Origin: Vesta saturnalis
Taxonomy: Eukaryota; Arthropoda; Insecta; Coleoptera; Lampyridae
DNA length: 64,000 nt
Direction: 5' to 3'
Assembly (NCBI GenBank): GCA_036346205.1
Contig: JARFJB010000821.1
Location: 4,527,722 to 4,591,721, forward strand
Positions within the stretch are counted from its first letter, which is position 1, and each line of letters opens with the position of its first letter. The notes beneath the pieces were generated by a model. That model saw only the letters and a list, made by a program, of their open reading frames with translations, searched no databases and was not told the origin of the DNA. Both the position numbers and the translations under genes were made by a program. Shown here piece after piece: positions 34,480-45,452 of this stretch.

Positions 34480-35765
34480 TATTAGAACTGAAAAGGAACA
34501 TTAATTAGTTTACATTGCATCATACAAGAAAAAAATGATTTTTTGTACGATTGCTGAATATAGTAATTGTACTGAAAACAAAACAGGATATTCATGAACC
34601 TAATTAAAAAGATAGATCGTGCATAAGTTGTATAGTACTCCAATCTGTTTATGGTTAATTTCGTTGGTGTCGACAGCATTAACATTGAGAAATAAGTTTT
34701 TATTTTGGTTTATAATTTAGATTCCAACTTGCATAATATAGTCATTGTAAACTAACTCAATCTGTTTATTATTATCGTGAAACTTAACTTTTCCATTTTT
34801 TTAACTTCACTTTTATTTAATTGAAGGATAATAAATAACGATAATGACCCTGTTCGCCCTCTCGACTTTAATTACGTACTTTTTGGGTCAATTAATTACA
34901 ATTAAATTTAAATACAGTAACAATGAAATGTAGTAACAAAGTTCTAGTATATTTACAAATATTTTTGAAAAAAATTATTGTTGTCCATGTAGTGTTAATC
35001 ATCAGTATTAAATTGTTCAGTTTCAGTACAACATTGCTTCAAAAACCTCCAAATAAAAGGTGCAGGATTGAAAGGCTTGTTATTTTATAACTCAGAACAA
35101 TTGGGGCCAAACTTTTTGTTCTCACAATTTGGTAAAATCACGTTCATTTAGAACTAGAACTAGTATTTGTAAACTTCTTGTGTAAAATTGCTGAACATTA
35201 ACAAACACGATTGTGACAAGATTGGGGCTTTTGTGATCTTTCACTAAACGCAGAAATCAGAAACAAAATGGTTTAAAATTTCTCAGGAGGGTACTCGATA
35301 TTGTCTTATGGAGCAACTTATCTCTATATTTATGCGACGATGTGACAATTAATACTTATTTTAACGTCAACTTGGAAATAAATTTTGCACTTTTAACCAA
35401 TGAAAAGTAAGTCTCCATAATTGTATAGAAATAAATCAAGATGGCTGTATATACAACAAACTGGTAAGTATTTTCATCTATTTCTAAATTACCTTTAGTT
35501 GAAAGGAGCTGTCATTACCTCATATTTTAACAATGTTCGTATAAAAAAATATAAAAATTGAATATGTAATATACAAACCCTATAATTAAAAATTAATTAC
35601 AACTTATATCACCGAACGCGTTTCAATAGATAAGTAAGCATAATTAGCAGTCGACTAGGACGAATTAAACAAAGTTCTACCATATATACCATCAGCGGTG
35701 ACGCTTCATTGCTTATCTGGTGAAAATGAAAGTTTAATGAGTTCTGAGTAACCTAAACGTCGTTA
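34480..35765. other. AT-rich interval between LINE and Penelope fragment
   Basis: No gene recognised; the small minus frame at 34482-34685 has no domain. It probably belongs to one of the nested insertions in repeat B copy 2. Confidence 0.45.
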
Positions 35766-35769
35766 ATCG

Positions 35770-36480
35770 TCATTATTCATTAGAATGTTTGTTTTTGAAG
35801 ATCTCTAAACTTTCGTATTTATTACTAGCCTGTTTGATTAAAGATATCTTACCTACTATCAAACATATGTATTTTGATATGAGAACCAAATGTTCTTCAA
35901 AGCTAATTTTGATAGATCGTTTAGTATGCCCTACATATATGTGTTCACAATTTTTACAATTAATTGTATAAATTTCCGACTTATTCTGCTTATCCACTTG
36001 ATCCTTGATTGCCTAAAGGCGTTTGCAAACTATTATCTGAAGTAGTGATTGTTTTCAAATTAATTTTGGAAAAGATTTTCGATAGACCTTTTATATAAGC
36101 AGAATAGTTTGTTAATTTTACATACTTTGTTTCTATTTGCTCTCTAGGATACCTAATGTAGGTACTTTCTTAACCCTCATCCTATGTGTTCGTTTCCTAA
36201 CTATATTCATAACCACTTCATCTGAAAACCTATTGTAGGCAGAAATTTCTTTAATAGTGCGCAATTCTTTATTACAATTTTGAACGGAAAGAGGAGAATT
36301 AAGCAATATATGAACCAAAAATTAAATGCCGCGAGTTTATGGTGCTTACTGTGATTGGAGTCATTGGTTATGAATCTTTTAGTCCTTGTTTCATACAAGT
36401 TTCTACAAAGTTCTCGATACTACAAATTTTTTTAAGGATGGCAAATACATCATCTACGTATGTAACCCAAACTCTAGGAA
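35770..36480 (-). mobile_element. Penelope-like element fragment (RT end plus GIY-YIG endonuclease)
   Basis: Minus strand. Next to 36480 the frame reads VTYVDDVFAI, the YxDD catalytic motif of a reverse transcriptase. TKRFITNDSNHSKHHKLAAF (36390-36310) follows, then KELRTIKEISAYNRFSDEV, then YTINCKNCEHIYVGHTKRS (near 35960-35900), a GIY-YIG-type motif (HIYVG..KRS). RT followed by a C-terminal GIY-YIG nuclease is the diagnostic Penelope layout. The 5' portion of the RT is missing exactly where repeat B resumes, as expected for 5' truncation during insertion. Frameshifts are present. Confidence 0.82.
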
Positions 36481-36482
36481 AT

Positions 36483-36872
36483 GTTTATTAATCTCCATCT
36501 GACATGAAGTTTTAAACGTCATTATGACAGATTATTGTTTTAGTTTTTACAATGTTGCCCGTTTTCGTTATGAACGTATAAAAAAGAGGTTGCATAGTTA
36601 TCCTCAAAAATTGAAATTAAAATCATGTTATTTCTTTTGATTTAAGTTAGCATCTAGATGTCTATTAACCTTTGTCTGACATGAACTTTTAAACGTCTGT
36701 TTGACATAGAGTATTGTTTCCGTTTTTACAATGTTGCATATTTTCGTAATTAACTTATCATAATAGAGATTGCATAATTATCCTAAAAAAATATTATTAA
36801 AATTACTACATTTCTTTTAATTTTCATTTTGTAGGTTGGAAGGTCGTGTGCTGTTCCACACCTGATATTTGT
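36483..36872 (+). repeat. Repeat B copy 2, right part
   Basis: It resumes the repeat left at 31620 and matches 21150-21520: GACATGAAGTTTTAAACGTC, AAAAGAGGTTGCATAGTTA, CATTTTGTAGGTTGGAAGG, TGTTCCACACCTGATATTT. It ends where the next element begins at TTTCGGGCACT. Confidence 0.85.
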
Positions 36873-38095
36873 TTCGGGCACTCAATGGAATTGGACATTA
36901 TTTCCTTATTAAAAATCGCAAAGAAAAGTATCTCTTTTCTTTATAGCAACCATTTCTTTATAAAGAATTATTAGTTATTTATTGGAATAAATATTAAACG
37001 TACAAAAAAAACTTATGCTTGTACAATGCTTTAACTGTAAATCATTAAATGATAGTGACGATTTTGATAAAACCTCCTCATGAACTCCTCCATTTGACGT
37101 AGGAAATGATAAATGGCTACATGCAGGAGCCAACAGGTAATTCAGTACGTTCTAGAACAACATCTGATGGGTTCTGGGATCCACTGTTTGGCGATGATGG
37201 CTGATTAAAAATCATTTCCGAAGTCGCCATCTTATTGTTAATGCTTTATTCAATATATTCTTCTGGAGTCGTGTTTGATCGTCATCCTCCACGATTTTTG
37301 AGCCTCCTGATATCCGCTCCACACTCAGCAAGAAAAGTAGTTGACGTTCGACGCAGTGTCCAGTGTAATCGTCTGGGTTGGGTAATTTCAAATAATGAGC
37401 AATTTTCTTCTTGTAGAAACTGTGGATCCCCACAAGTTGCAGTGTACAGTTATTGTCCATATAAAATATCAACAATCTTGAGTGATTGATTATTTGGACG
37501 CAAACTTACATATCTCCTGTACAACTCAATCTCATTAATTTCTCTTATTTCCGCATTACGGTGAATATACGCTTCTTCCTTGTCTTAGTGTCATGGAGGG
37601 TGACAACCAAAATAGAGCCGGTATCCTCGATATCCTTCATATTTTACTTTCTTAGCTCCTCACCACGACATGCCCCATACAGACAGAAAATTAACGCCAC
37701 TTTAACAATAAGAAAAGTATCGCCAGGTGCTTCTGTTAAAACTTTTGGCACCTCATCCTGCGATAGATTTTTTTATTTTTTTGCTTCACAAAAAATAAAT
37801 AAGTAAATGTATTCAGGAAAACTAACTCCAAGAATTGAAAATATTGTAGTTCTTCTCATATTTATCGCGTGATTTCAAGGGTAATAAACTAGCAATAGCT
37901 TCAAGCGCTAATGGCGATATTTCAGGATGATTTACATTATTTATTTTTACTTTCACGCGATATCATTTCACAAAATTTTTGTTTACCTATTTTTGTTTAG
38001 TTGCTGTAGTGAAACGGCAATTTGATTGTCGCGCTTGTCATGTATTTTTTAAATAATTCCTTATAAAATGTATTCCATTTCCATTTAGTGCCCGA
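36873..38095 (-). mobile_element. Small element with a tyrosine-recombinase relic (Crypton-like)
   Basis: A unit of about 1.2 kb directly after repeat B. Its ends carry the inverted words CGGGCACT (36876) and AGTGCCCG (38084), embedded in about 29 bases of imperfect inverted similarity. The coding relic inside is a site-specific tyrosine recombinase. Cryptons usually lack terminal inverted repeats, so either the inverted ends are coincidental or the element belongs to another family. A further direct similarity (AAAGAAAA, CTTTTCTTTA) links 36925 and 38200. Confidence 0.55.
37230..37930 (-). pseudogene. Tyrosine recombinase-like protein (degenerate)
   Basis: Pieces in order on the minus strand: LALEAIASLLPLKSRDKYEK (N-terminal SAM-like arm, near 37900), VALIFCLYGACRGEELRK (37700-37660; box I with catalytic Arg after AC), DIEDTGSILVVTLHDTKT and KKRIFTV (beta region, near 37600), then YTGHC with a frameshift into RRTSTTFLAECGADIRRLK (box II, HC.RR; 37370-37290), and EEYIE near 37250 as the candidate catalytic Tyr. 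That order is the phage-integrase/Crypton fold. At least one frameshift and several stops break it. The reaction would be recombination through a Tyr-DNA link; no other cargo is visible. Confidence 0.75.
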
Positions 38096-38256
38096 AAAAA
38101 TTTTATGTATTATTCTTAACGGAAAGTAGGTTATTCTTTACTCATCGCGTTTCTAATCTTGGCTGCGCCTCGACTAGAAAGATCGCGATTCGTAAAGAAA
38201 AACAATACTTTTCTTTATTTATAATACAAATAACTATTATTTGATCATATAAATGT

Positions 38257-38572
38257 AGTACTGGTTAAGGGCCGGTTCTGGACCAATTCAAGGTCACTCA
38301 CCCTCTGGTAGTGAGAAATGTAAGCTTTTGGATCTCTTCAAGGTCAAACTTTTAGCGGGAAATTTAAATTTTTGGAGCTCGCTAAAAATATAAATTTCAA
38401 TGTCACCATCCTCATCATATTACAAGGTCAATCTGCGGTCAAACGTTTTGGCGGAAAATTGGTGTGTCTAAAAATAGAGTGATCAAGGTCAAAGATTATT
38501 GACCTGTGGGGTATCGTATGACATTTCTTAGAAGTATAAAATAGAATAAGTTCATGGAAAGAAGACATTTTT
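38257..38572 (+). repeat. Left terminal inverted repeat of Polinton 2
   Basis: Reverse complement of 53535-53807, including GGTTCTGGACCAATTCAAGG, GGATCTCTTCAAGGTCAAAC, TTTTTGGAGCT.GCTAAAAAT and GTATCGTATGACATTTCTTA. Left and right differ by a few indels. Confidence 0.95.
38288..38491 (+). promoter_or_regulatory. Cluster of TCAAGGTCA motifs in the left TIR
   Basis: TCAAGGTCA occurs at 38288-38296, 38338-38346 and 38483-38491, with a variant ACAAGGTCA at 38422-38430. This is the extended half-site bound by monomeric nuclear receptors of the FTZ-F1/NR5 and ERR types. The presence of the words is direct; binding is inference. Confidence 0.55.
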
Positions 38573-38574
38573 GT

Positions 38575-39788
38575 CTAGGTTAGCGGTTTTGAAGGATGCA
38601 TATTTATAATAAAAGGCTTCCTTGGGTGTACGCAATTAAGTATTAGCAGAAATGACGAAAATGGTAGTATGCAAGATAGGAAGCACAAGAAAAGAACAAG
38701 TATTAACTATTGTTGAGCGAAAGTCCAGCCTTTTCAAACAAAAAATCAATTTTGCTCTAACACAGGCCATAATTTGCCAAAAATAAATGTCCTACAAAAG
38801 ATGCGCTCCTGAAAATTTAAAATGTGCACCTAATTCTCAGAAAAAAAAATTTTTTTTCGACGCAGTTGTGTTTTATAAGTGGCAATTTATTAATTTCATG
38901 TATAAATTTATCAAAATATGAAAAAATGACTCTTAAATTAACCAATTCCATTTTGAAATAACAAATAGCACTTAAAACACAACTTTTTGTACTTACGTAA
39001 GCTCAGAAGAAACATATGCATGCAATTTACCCATTTCATGTATAAATATATCAAAATGGTCTTTAAATTAACCAATTCAATTTTGAAACAACAAACAGCA
39101 CTTAAAACATAACTTGTTATTTAATTTAGTTTGATTAGGACTCCAAATTTACAATTTTCGATGGATCGTGGATATTACTGCTTTAATAATTGTAGGATAA
39201 TGAACGCAGTTATTTTGGTTTAAAAGCATTTTATGCAGGTGTGAATGCGAACATTCTATATCTATCTTAGTCACCAATTCACATTACAATTTTGAAACGG
39301 AATTTGAAAATGTATGAATGCAATTGTGACATTTGTATTGCATAATTACATGGCGTAAAGTTTTCAGATTTACATGCTTTTGGAAACTGTTTTGACTTCT
39401 ATTTAACGCAAGCTTTTTTTTCACTTTTAACTGTACTATATTTTCACACTTTGTTTATATGCATATTTTACAATAAATAAATTTGTAACGCAACATGCAC
39501 TTAAAATTTGTGAAAAATGATTGTTTTACTTTGATGTAGAAATTTATACATGAGTAAGTCAGACTTCCAGATGTTTTCAATTTTTTGCATAACGTAGATC
39601 ATTTCACTTTTCTAGCGCAAATTGAACTATCACTCACATTTTTTTAGCTGTAGTAAAATTTTTTGGATAATGAGAATAATTCACGAGAAATAATAAAAAT
39701 ATCAAAAAAAATTTACATTTATTTTTTACAATGAATACCACAATACAATACAATACAATAAATACCACACAAAAACATATTAAACACG
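38575..39788. other. Non-coding left interior of Polinton 2 with a 100-bp tandem duplication
   Basis: No gene recognised. Two adjacent units at about 38884-38985 and 39024-39115 share TTTCATGTATAAAT.TATCAAAAT, TTAAATTAACCAATTC and ATTTTGAAA.AACAAA. A CAATA pentamer run lies near 39738-39760. Confidence 0.6.
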
Positions 39789-40386
39789 TCACGCATCCAT
39801 CCCTTCCAACGTACGCAATATATTTTCAGTCTTTACTATATTTTGCCGCACACACTTTAAATATTGATTAGCCTCCACGAGTTCTTCATTCAGTGGTTTC
39901 CACTCACCCCATCCCCACCACCTCACTATTAATATAGTCATTGTGAAGCTTTCGTAGCCACGAAATACTTTTTTCCCTAAAGGCCTGAAGGGTTGGTGGG
40001 TCCTGCTGTGTGAGGTGCCCTTCTATAAGAGCCAAATTTTTCCATCCATATTGTAGGTTTCGCAACGGTGGTGGTTGTGAGGGTATTGCTATAACCGTGG
40101 TTGCTGGCGTTATGCTGAAAAGATGAATAATTTTATTTGTACTAAAAATTCTCTATGAATTAATAAAAGGAAACTATAACATTAATTAAAATTATACATA
40201 CCTCTCGAAATACTTCGAAAATTCATCCTCTATATCACTATCACTTATGGAGATGATGGGGATGGTCTCTTCAAAGGGTGCTGGTTCTGGCGTGTTATTT
40301 GATGAGCGCACCAAAATATCATGCAAAATACAAGGTTTTGCCTGCCTTTTTAGTGAAAGTTTAGATTGTTTGCTAGACGAAGCCAT
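39789..40386 (-). pseudogene. Small Polinton 2 protein with SUMO-interaction-like motif, one intron
   Basis: ATG 40386 opens MASSSKQSKLSLKRQ. The segment IPIISISDSDIEDEF looks like a SUMO-interacting motif: a short hydrophobic strand followed by Ser and acidic residues. Exon 1 ends at 40202 in phase 2 with AG/GTATGT; exon 2 starts at 40114 after TTTTCAG and continues in phase. In a G-rich run near 39905 (GGTGGTGGGGATGGGG) one base puts the frame out; the other frame continues as WGEWKPLNEELVEANQYLK and ends at TGA 39789. That would make a protein of about 170 residues. I recognise no family. It faces away from the polymerase promoter. A regulator acting in the nucleus is a guess. Confidence 0.55.
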
Positions 40387-40499
40387 TACTAATGGTGAGT
40401 AATTAATGAGTATTCAATTAAAACTTTAACATTAAATACACATAGATCTGTTAACGTTAAAGAAATTGATAACAAGTGGAAGTGGTTAGTACAATGAAC

Positions 40500-40735
40500 T
40501 GACCTGAGCAAGCAAAGGTGACGAACTCTAATGAATGCAGCATAATCTAGACATGAGAAGGCATTTCGCATGCTGCCAGAAAGGTTAAGTTAATGCATAT
40601 TCTTAGTAAACGTCACAAAGTGCAATGTATGACCTCTGCAAGCAAAGGTGATGCAGCATAAGCCATGAGAACAGTATTGATGTCAAGGTTAATAGATGTT
40701 CCCAGTAAACACTACAAAATGCAATATATGCATCT
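40500..40735. repeat. Tandem duplication upstream of the polymerase promoter
   Basis: Two degenerate units of about 105-130 bases (40500-40630 and 40631-40735), each containing GCAAGCAAAGGTGA, GCAGCATAA, CATGAGAA, AAGGTTAA.T and AGTAAAC.....AAA.TGCAAT. They lie in the gap between the leftward small gene and the rightward polymerase gene, where a shared control region is expected. Confidence 0.65.
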
Positions 40736-40778
40736 GTCTATGAACACTGAAGCTCTTGCAACAAGTTATAAGCAGTTT

Positions 40779-40845
40779 TGACCTTGAATTCTGGGTTTAT
40801 ATTACTATATAAGCAGATAAAGAGCAGTTTTATACCAGTCAGTAT
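40779..40845 (+). promoter_or_regulatory. Candidate polymerase-side promoter of Polinton 2
   Basis: TGACCTTGA (reverse of TCAAGGTCA) at 40779-40787 lies 19 bases before a TATA box, TATATAAG, at 40806-40813. An initiator-like TCAGTA follows at 40839 (A at 40841) and a CCAGTC at 40835. The spacing suits an arthropod TATA promoter driving rightward transcription into the polymerase gene. Confidence 0.5.
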
Positions 40846-40849
40846 ATTG

Positions 40850-41452
40850 CACTCCCGACTAGAATAGCAATTGTATACCTAAAGTACTTCTATAGTTAAT
40901 TAAATTATTAATTTTGACATACCAGTTATAATAAATATAATATTTGTTTCGATTACTACATAATCCACAGCGCGTGTGCTTCATATTGTCTTGCAGTGTT
41001 GGATACAGTTTTGAAGGTAACTATGAGTAAGGGTATACCCAGCATGGTGATATTGTTAATTTAACAAGAAGTATTATTCCATTGTTGAAAACCAAAAATG
41101 AATTTGTAAAGCACATCCGTATAATTAACACTAATATTAAGCTATTGCAAGATATAGTTCAAAATAAAATTTATTTAAAGACATGCGAAAATTTGCTTAA
41201 ACTTGAAAGTAATTTATCATTGCTAAAGTGTTATCTTATAAGAGTTACACAGTTAAAGAACGCTTCAGAGAAAAGGTAGTGGAGTTGTCATCGTCACTAA
41301 AGAGCGTACACACAAATTAAGTTGGTACTCTCTAGATTCATGTTTTAATGGTAGGTTACTTGCAGGAATTATAGTCAATATAGCAAACATCAAGGACCCT
41401 CTTATTTTTTTTACAAAATGCATGCAATAGTTTTGCACGAAAGGTTAAATTA
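40850..41452 (+). other. Leader region before the polymerase gene
   Basis: One plus frame (41082-41279) encodes 65 residues rich in Lys, Leu and Asn (KNEFVKHIRIINTNIKLL), perhaps the very N-terminus of the polymerase or a separate small protein. It resembles no family I know and is separated from the polymerase by stops. Confidence 0.35.
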
Positions 41453-44400
41453 ATGCTTACGCAATCGATGCTAAAGATGAATGTCCTTTTAGTCTGCAAT
41501 ATTGTCCATCCTCAAAATCACGTTATCGAGTTGAAGACATTTACCATAAAAAATTATGCCATCAATATTGCGACCAATTTACGTAAGTGGTATAATAAAA
41601 ACGTATATTATAAATTACAGAAAAAATTAGAGGGGTTTTTCCAAAGGGATTCCGGTTGGGCATTACAAGGGGAATATTAATAGCTATGTACCATTTAGAG
41701 GTGGCCTTTCAACTTACGTTAAAGTTCCCTACTTTATAGCAGTAAACCATGCGGTAGTAAATGTTAAAAATGACGATCAGTATTGCTTCCTGCGGGCCGT
41801 TGTATCGGCACTACATCCCGTGCAACATCATTCAGATAGAGTTTACAGTTATCCTCATTTTAAGGATGTTTTGAATTATGATTCAATTCCATTCCCCATT
41901 AAACTAGATGATGTAAAAAAAATTGAGCAGTTGGGCAACCTCTCGATTAATTTGTTTTGCATTCAGGGGAAAGTTACATTACCATTTGCATTAAGTGAAA
42001 ATCAAAACAGTGCGAGGGAACCCATAAATCTTTTAGTACTTTCTGCTAATTATCAACCTGCGGGTGATATTAATACAAAAAATAATACTGTTTATCATTT
42101 CACGTGGATTAAAAATATGTCGGCTCTTTTTTCTAAACTATCGAATAAGGAGCACAAGAAATTCATTTGTTATCGATGTTTGAACCATTTTTCTTCAGAT
42201 CACGTTCTACAAAAATACATTACTCACTGTCATCAACGTAATCGATGCTCTGTCAAGCAGAAAACTTTCTGCAGTTCGAAAATTTCACATTCCAGGAAAA
42301 GATGTCGTTTGTAATTTATGCAGATTTAGAAAGTATTTTGGAAAAGTGTACAAATTTAACGGACATCGATAATAATACGGTATTTACTCCAAACATACAC
42401 CCTTCAGCATTGCTTAATCCTTGAAGTGTTCATACAATGATTCTTTATCACGATTTAGACTTTATAGAGGAAAGATTGCATTCAATGGTTTGTTAAAGAG
42501 CTTTAAAGTATTGCGCATTAGGCTACCGAAACAATCAATAAAATAATTCCTATGGATACTTTAACTCCAATCAAGTTCAGAACTTTGAAAGCACCACGAT
42601 TTGCCACATTTGCGGAAAACCATTTACTGATTATGATATAAAAGTTAGGGATCATAACCATTTTACTAGTGCATTTCGGGGAGCATCACATCAGAATTGT
42701 AACCTAAACTATAAAGACTCCCACATTCTGCCAGTCGTGTTTCATAATTTGTTAGGTTATGATAGTCATTTCCTCATTAGAGAATTGGCTACTGTTCCCG
42801 GTGTGATTTCACTACTACCCATAAACAAAGAAAGATATATTTTTTCTGAAAGTAATACAAGGCACTAAAATTAGGTTCAGATTTATTTACTCTTTCAGAT
42901 TTATGAGTAGTAGAATTGAAAAGTTGTCGAATTATTTGGAAAATAGTAAAAAAAATGATTACCCACGCTAATTGTAACAATGCCGAAGAATTTTCGCTAC
43001 TAGTTCGCAAAGGTGTTTCCTTAGGAATATCTCCATACTTGGGATAAATTAAGCGAGACCAGACTACCTCCCAAGGAAGCGTTTTTCAGTCATCTCACTA
43101 ATGAGGGAATCAATGATGCGAGTTTTGCACATGCAGTTAATGTTTGGAACAGATTTAATATTAAATCGTTAGGGGATTACTCCGATTTGTATCTAAAAAC
43201 AGACGTTCTGCTGTTAGCAGCCATTTTCGAAAACTTTCGACAAACCTGTTTAAGTACTTACAAATTTGATCCTCTGCACTATTATACAGCCCCCGGTTTG
43301 GCATTCGATGCTATGCTTAAAATTACACAAGTGCAGTTAGCACTATTTACAGACAGTGATATGCTAATGTTTATTGAGAGAGGAATTAGAGGTGGTGTGG
43401 CTCAATGTTCTAATCGATATGCTAAAGCTAACAATAAGTACATAGGGGAAAAATTTGATCCCCCGCTTCCGAAAGTGTGTATTTAATGTACGACGTAAAT
43501 AATTTATATGGAGCCACCATGTCAGAATTTCTACCATTTGGCGATTTATATTTTGTTGATCATTTTGAAACTTTAGATTTAATAAACCATCCCGATGATT
43601 CGGAAATTGGCTAATAGTCGAGTGTGATTTAGACTATACCATAGAATTACATGAGAGTCACAGTGATCTACCACTGGTACCCGAACATATGGTACCACCC
43701 ATATCTGATTCCAAAATGAAGAAATTATTGCTTGCATTGTATCTAAAACATAATTATGTAATTCATTTCAAAAATTTGAAAGTTTAACATATGAATTAAA
43801 TTTGGAAAAAGTACACCGTATATTACGTTTTAAACAGTCCCCGTGGTTAAAAAAATATACCGATTTAAATACCACCATGCGCCAGCAATCTCATAATGAA
43901 TTTTATAAGAATTTTTATGAATTAATGATTAATAGCGTTTTTGGGAAGCTGATGGAAAATGTACCTAAACATAAGGATATACGTTTAGTAACGAAATGGG
44001 AGGGTTGCTATGGTGCTCGTGATTACATAGCAAAACCAAATTTTCATAGTTGTACAATATTTGATAATGATATGCTTATCATTTAAATGAATAAGCCAGA
44101 AGTATGTTTCAATAAACCTATATATGCAGGAATCAGTGTTTTAGACGTTTCAAAAACTTTTTTATATAATTTTCATTACGCTTACACGCTACCCAAGTTT
44201 TATAACAATGCTAAGCTCTTGTACATGGATACGGATATCTTCATATACGCCTTTTCAGATCCCGATATCTATGAATACATTAAAGAGGACATTGATAAAT
44301 TCAATACATCTGATTATAGCCCCAACAATATCTTTGGAATTCCATTTGGAAATAAAAAGTCCCTGGCTTAATGAAAGGTGAAAATCATGGCGCGATTATG

Positions 44401-44694
44401 ATGGAATTTGTAGGACTACGTGCAAAAATGTATGCTTACATGGTTGATGAAAAAGTTGTAAAAAAATCAAAAGGTTCTACCCGCGTAAGCGTCAAACAGA
44501 TTACGATAAATGATTATAAACATGTTTTGTTTGATGGTGACGTAATAAGGCGTTATCAGCATCTGATAAGATCAAAGAAACATGATGTGTTTACAATCAA
44601 ACGGAATAAAGTAGTACTTAATCCTTGTGATGATAAACGATTAGTAAATTTCAATTTCACTGATACTAGACCTTGGGAATTTAACTTTACATAG
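41453..44694 (+). pseudogene. Protein-primed family B DNA polymerase of Polinton 2 (broken)
   Basis: Landmarks in order: LEGFFQRDSGWAL (41630), an N-terminal domain with CFLRAVVSALHPV and SINLFCIQG, a Cys/His cluster CYRCLNHF (42170), Exo I FVIYADLESIL (42306), a zinc-binding CHICGKPF with RDHNHFTSAFRG (42600-42690), Exo II NLLGYDSHFLIREL (42750), Exo III YSDLYLKTDVLLLAA (43180), motif A MYDVNNLYGATM (43486), motif B NSVFGKLMEN (43935), motif C LLYMDTDIFIY (44220) and the KMY region FVGLRAKMYAYM (44411). This is the Polinton protein-primed polymerase, which copies the linear element. Motif C has Ile where Ser is usual after DTD. At least five frame changes and several stops disable it. About 1080 codons remain. 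Confidence 0.92.
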
Positions 44695-44735
44695 CATTTT
44701 ATTCTTCTTCTGTTTTAGAAAACAGTTTTATCATT

Positions 44736-45059
44736 ATGAACAGTCTTGAAGACAAATTGCGGGAAGAGCTATGGTACCGTAGTGATAAAATCTACAGAAA
44801 ATACCTGAAGCGTTATTTGATGGAGAAGTTCTCCCCCGAAAGCTATTTATTTGTACTGAATATATTACAATATATTGTTATTCCTGATGAGTGTTTTTAC
44901 TGGTGTGCTATAAACTCAAAGTGTGCAAATGAAGTTATTAAGACATTATTTGATAAAAAAATTAAATTAGACAATACCATTAAAAGTTTTATGAAATTGT
45001 GTACGATAAAGTATTTAACTTTGAAGAAGGATCTTAGACATACATTGAACTTTAAATGA
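44736..45059 (+). CDS. Polinton 2 small protein, unknown function (107 aa)
   Basis: An intact plus frame 41 bases after the polymerase. It is Lys-, Leu- and Tyr-rich with two Cys near the middle (CFYWCAINSKCANEVIKTLF) and no recognisable domain. Its position suggests co-transcription with the polymerase. Downstream (45060-45450) related reading such as LLTKTLYLL and AHIML fragments is out of frame, so the protein may once have been longer. Confidence 0.45.
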   Translation: MNSLEDKLREELWYRSDKIYRKYLKRYLMEKFSPESYLFVLNILQYIVIPDECFYWCAINSKCANEVIKTLFDKKIKLDNTIKSFMKLCTIKYLTLKKDLRHTLNFK

Positions 45060-45452
45060 TTATACAATTATTATGGGTTCATGATTCAAATTAAACTACC
45101 TTAGAAAATATTGCTTACAAAGACACTTTATTTATTATAACTAAATGTATTGAGAAAGCGGCATATTATGCTAACTATAAGAGCCTCGATATTTTGATTG
45201 AAACATTATTAGAACAAAATATTAACTATAAGTTTCAAATGTGAGAAAACGATGAGCACAACAAAATTTATTACTGGATACTAGACAACATCAATAAAGG
45301 TGAAACAAATTCAAATTCCTGCTTGGGATGGAGGTGTGGGCCAGATAGAAGTACTTTAGGTTCACTTTATAAGATAATAAAATTTTGAAAATAAATGTAA
45401 TATTTATATTTAAAAAGTAAAATACTATTATTTTTTGTGCGTTTTATTTCAT
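45060..45452. other. Convergent gap between polymerase-side and integrase-side genes
   Basis: No gene I can name. Both flanking transcription units end here, so it should hold the two poly(A) sites; AATAAAATTTTG occurs at about 45376 on the plus strand and TTTATT at 45445 (AATAAA on the minus strand). Confidence 0.4.
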
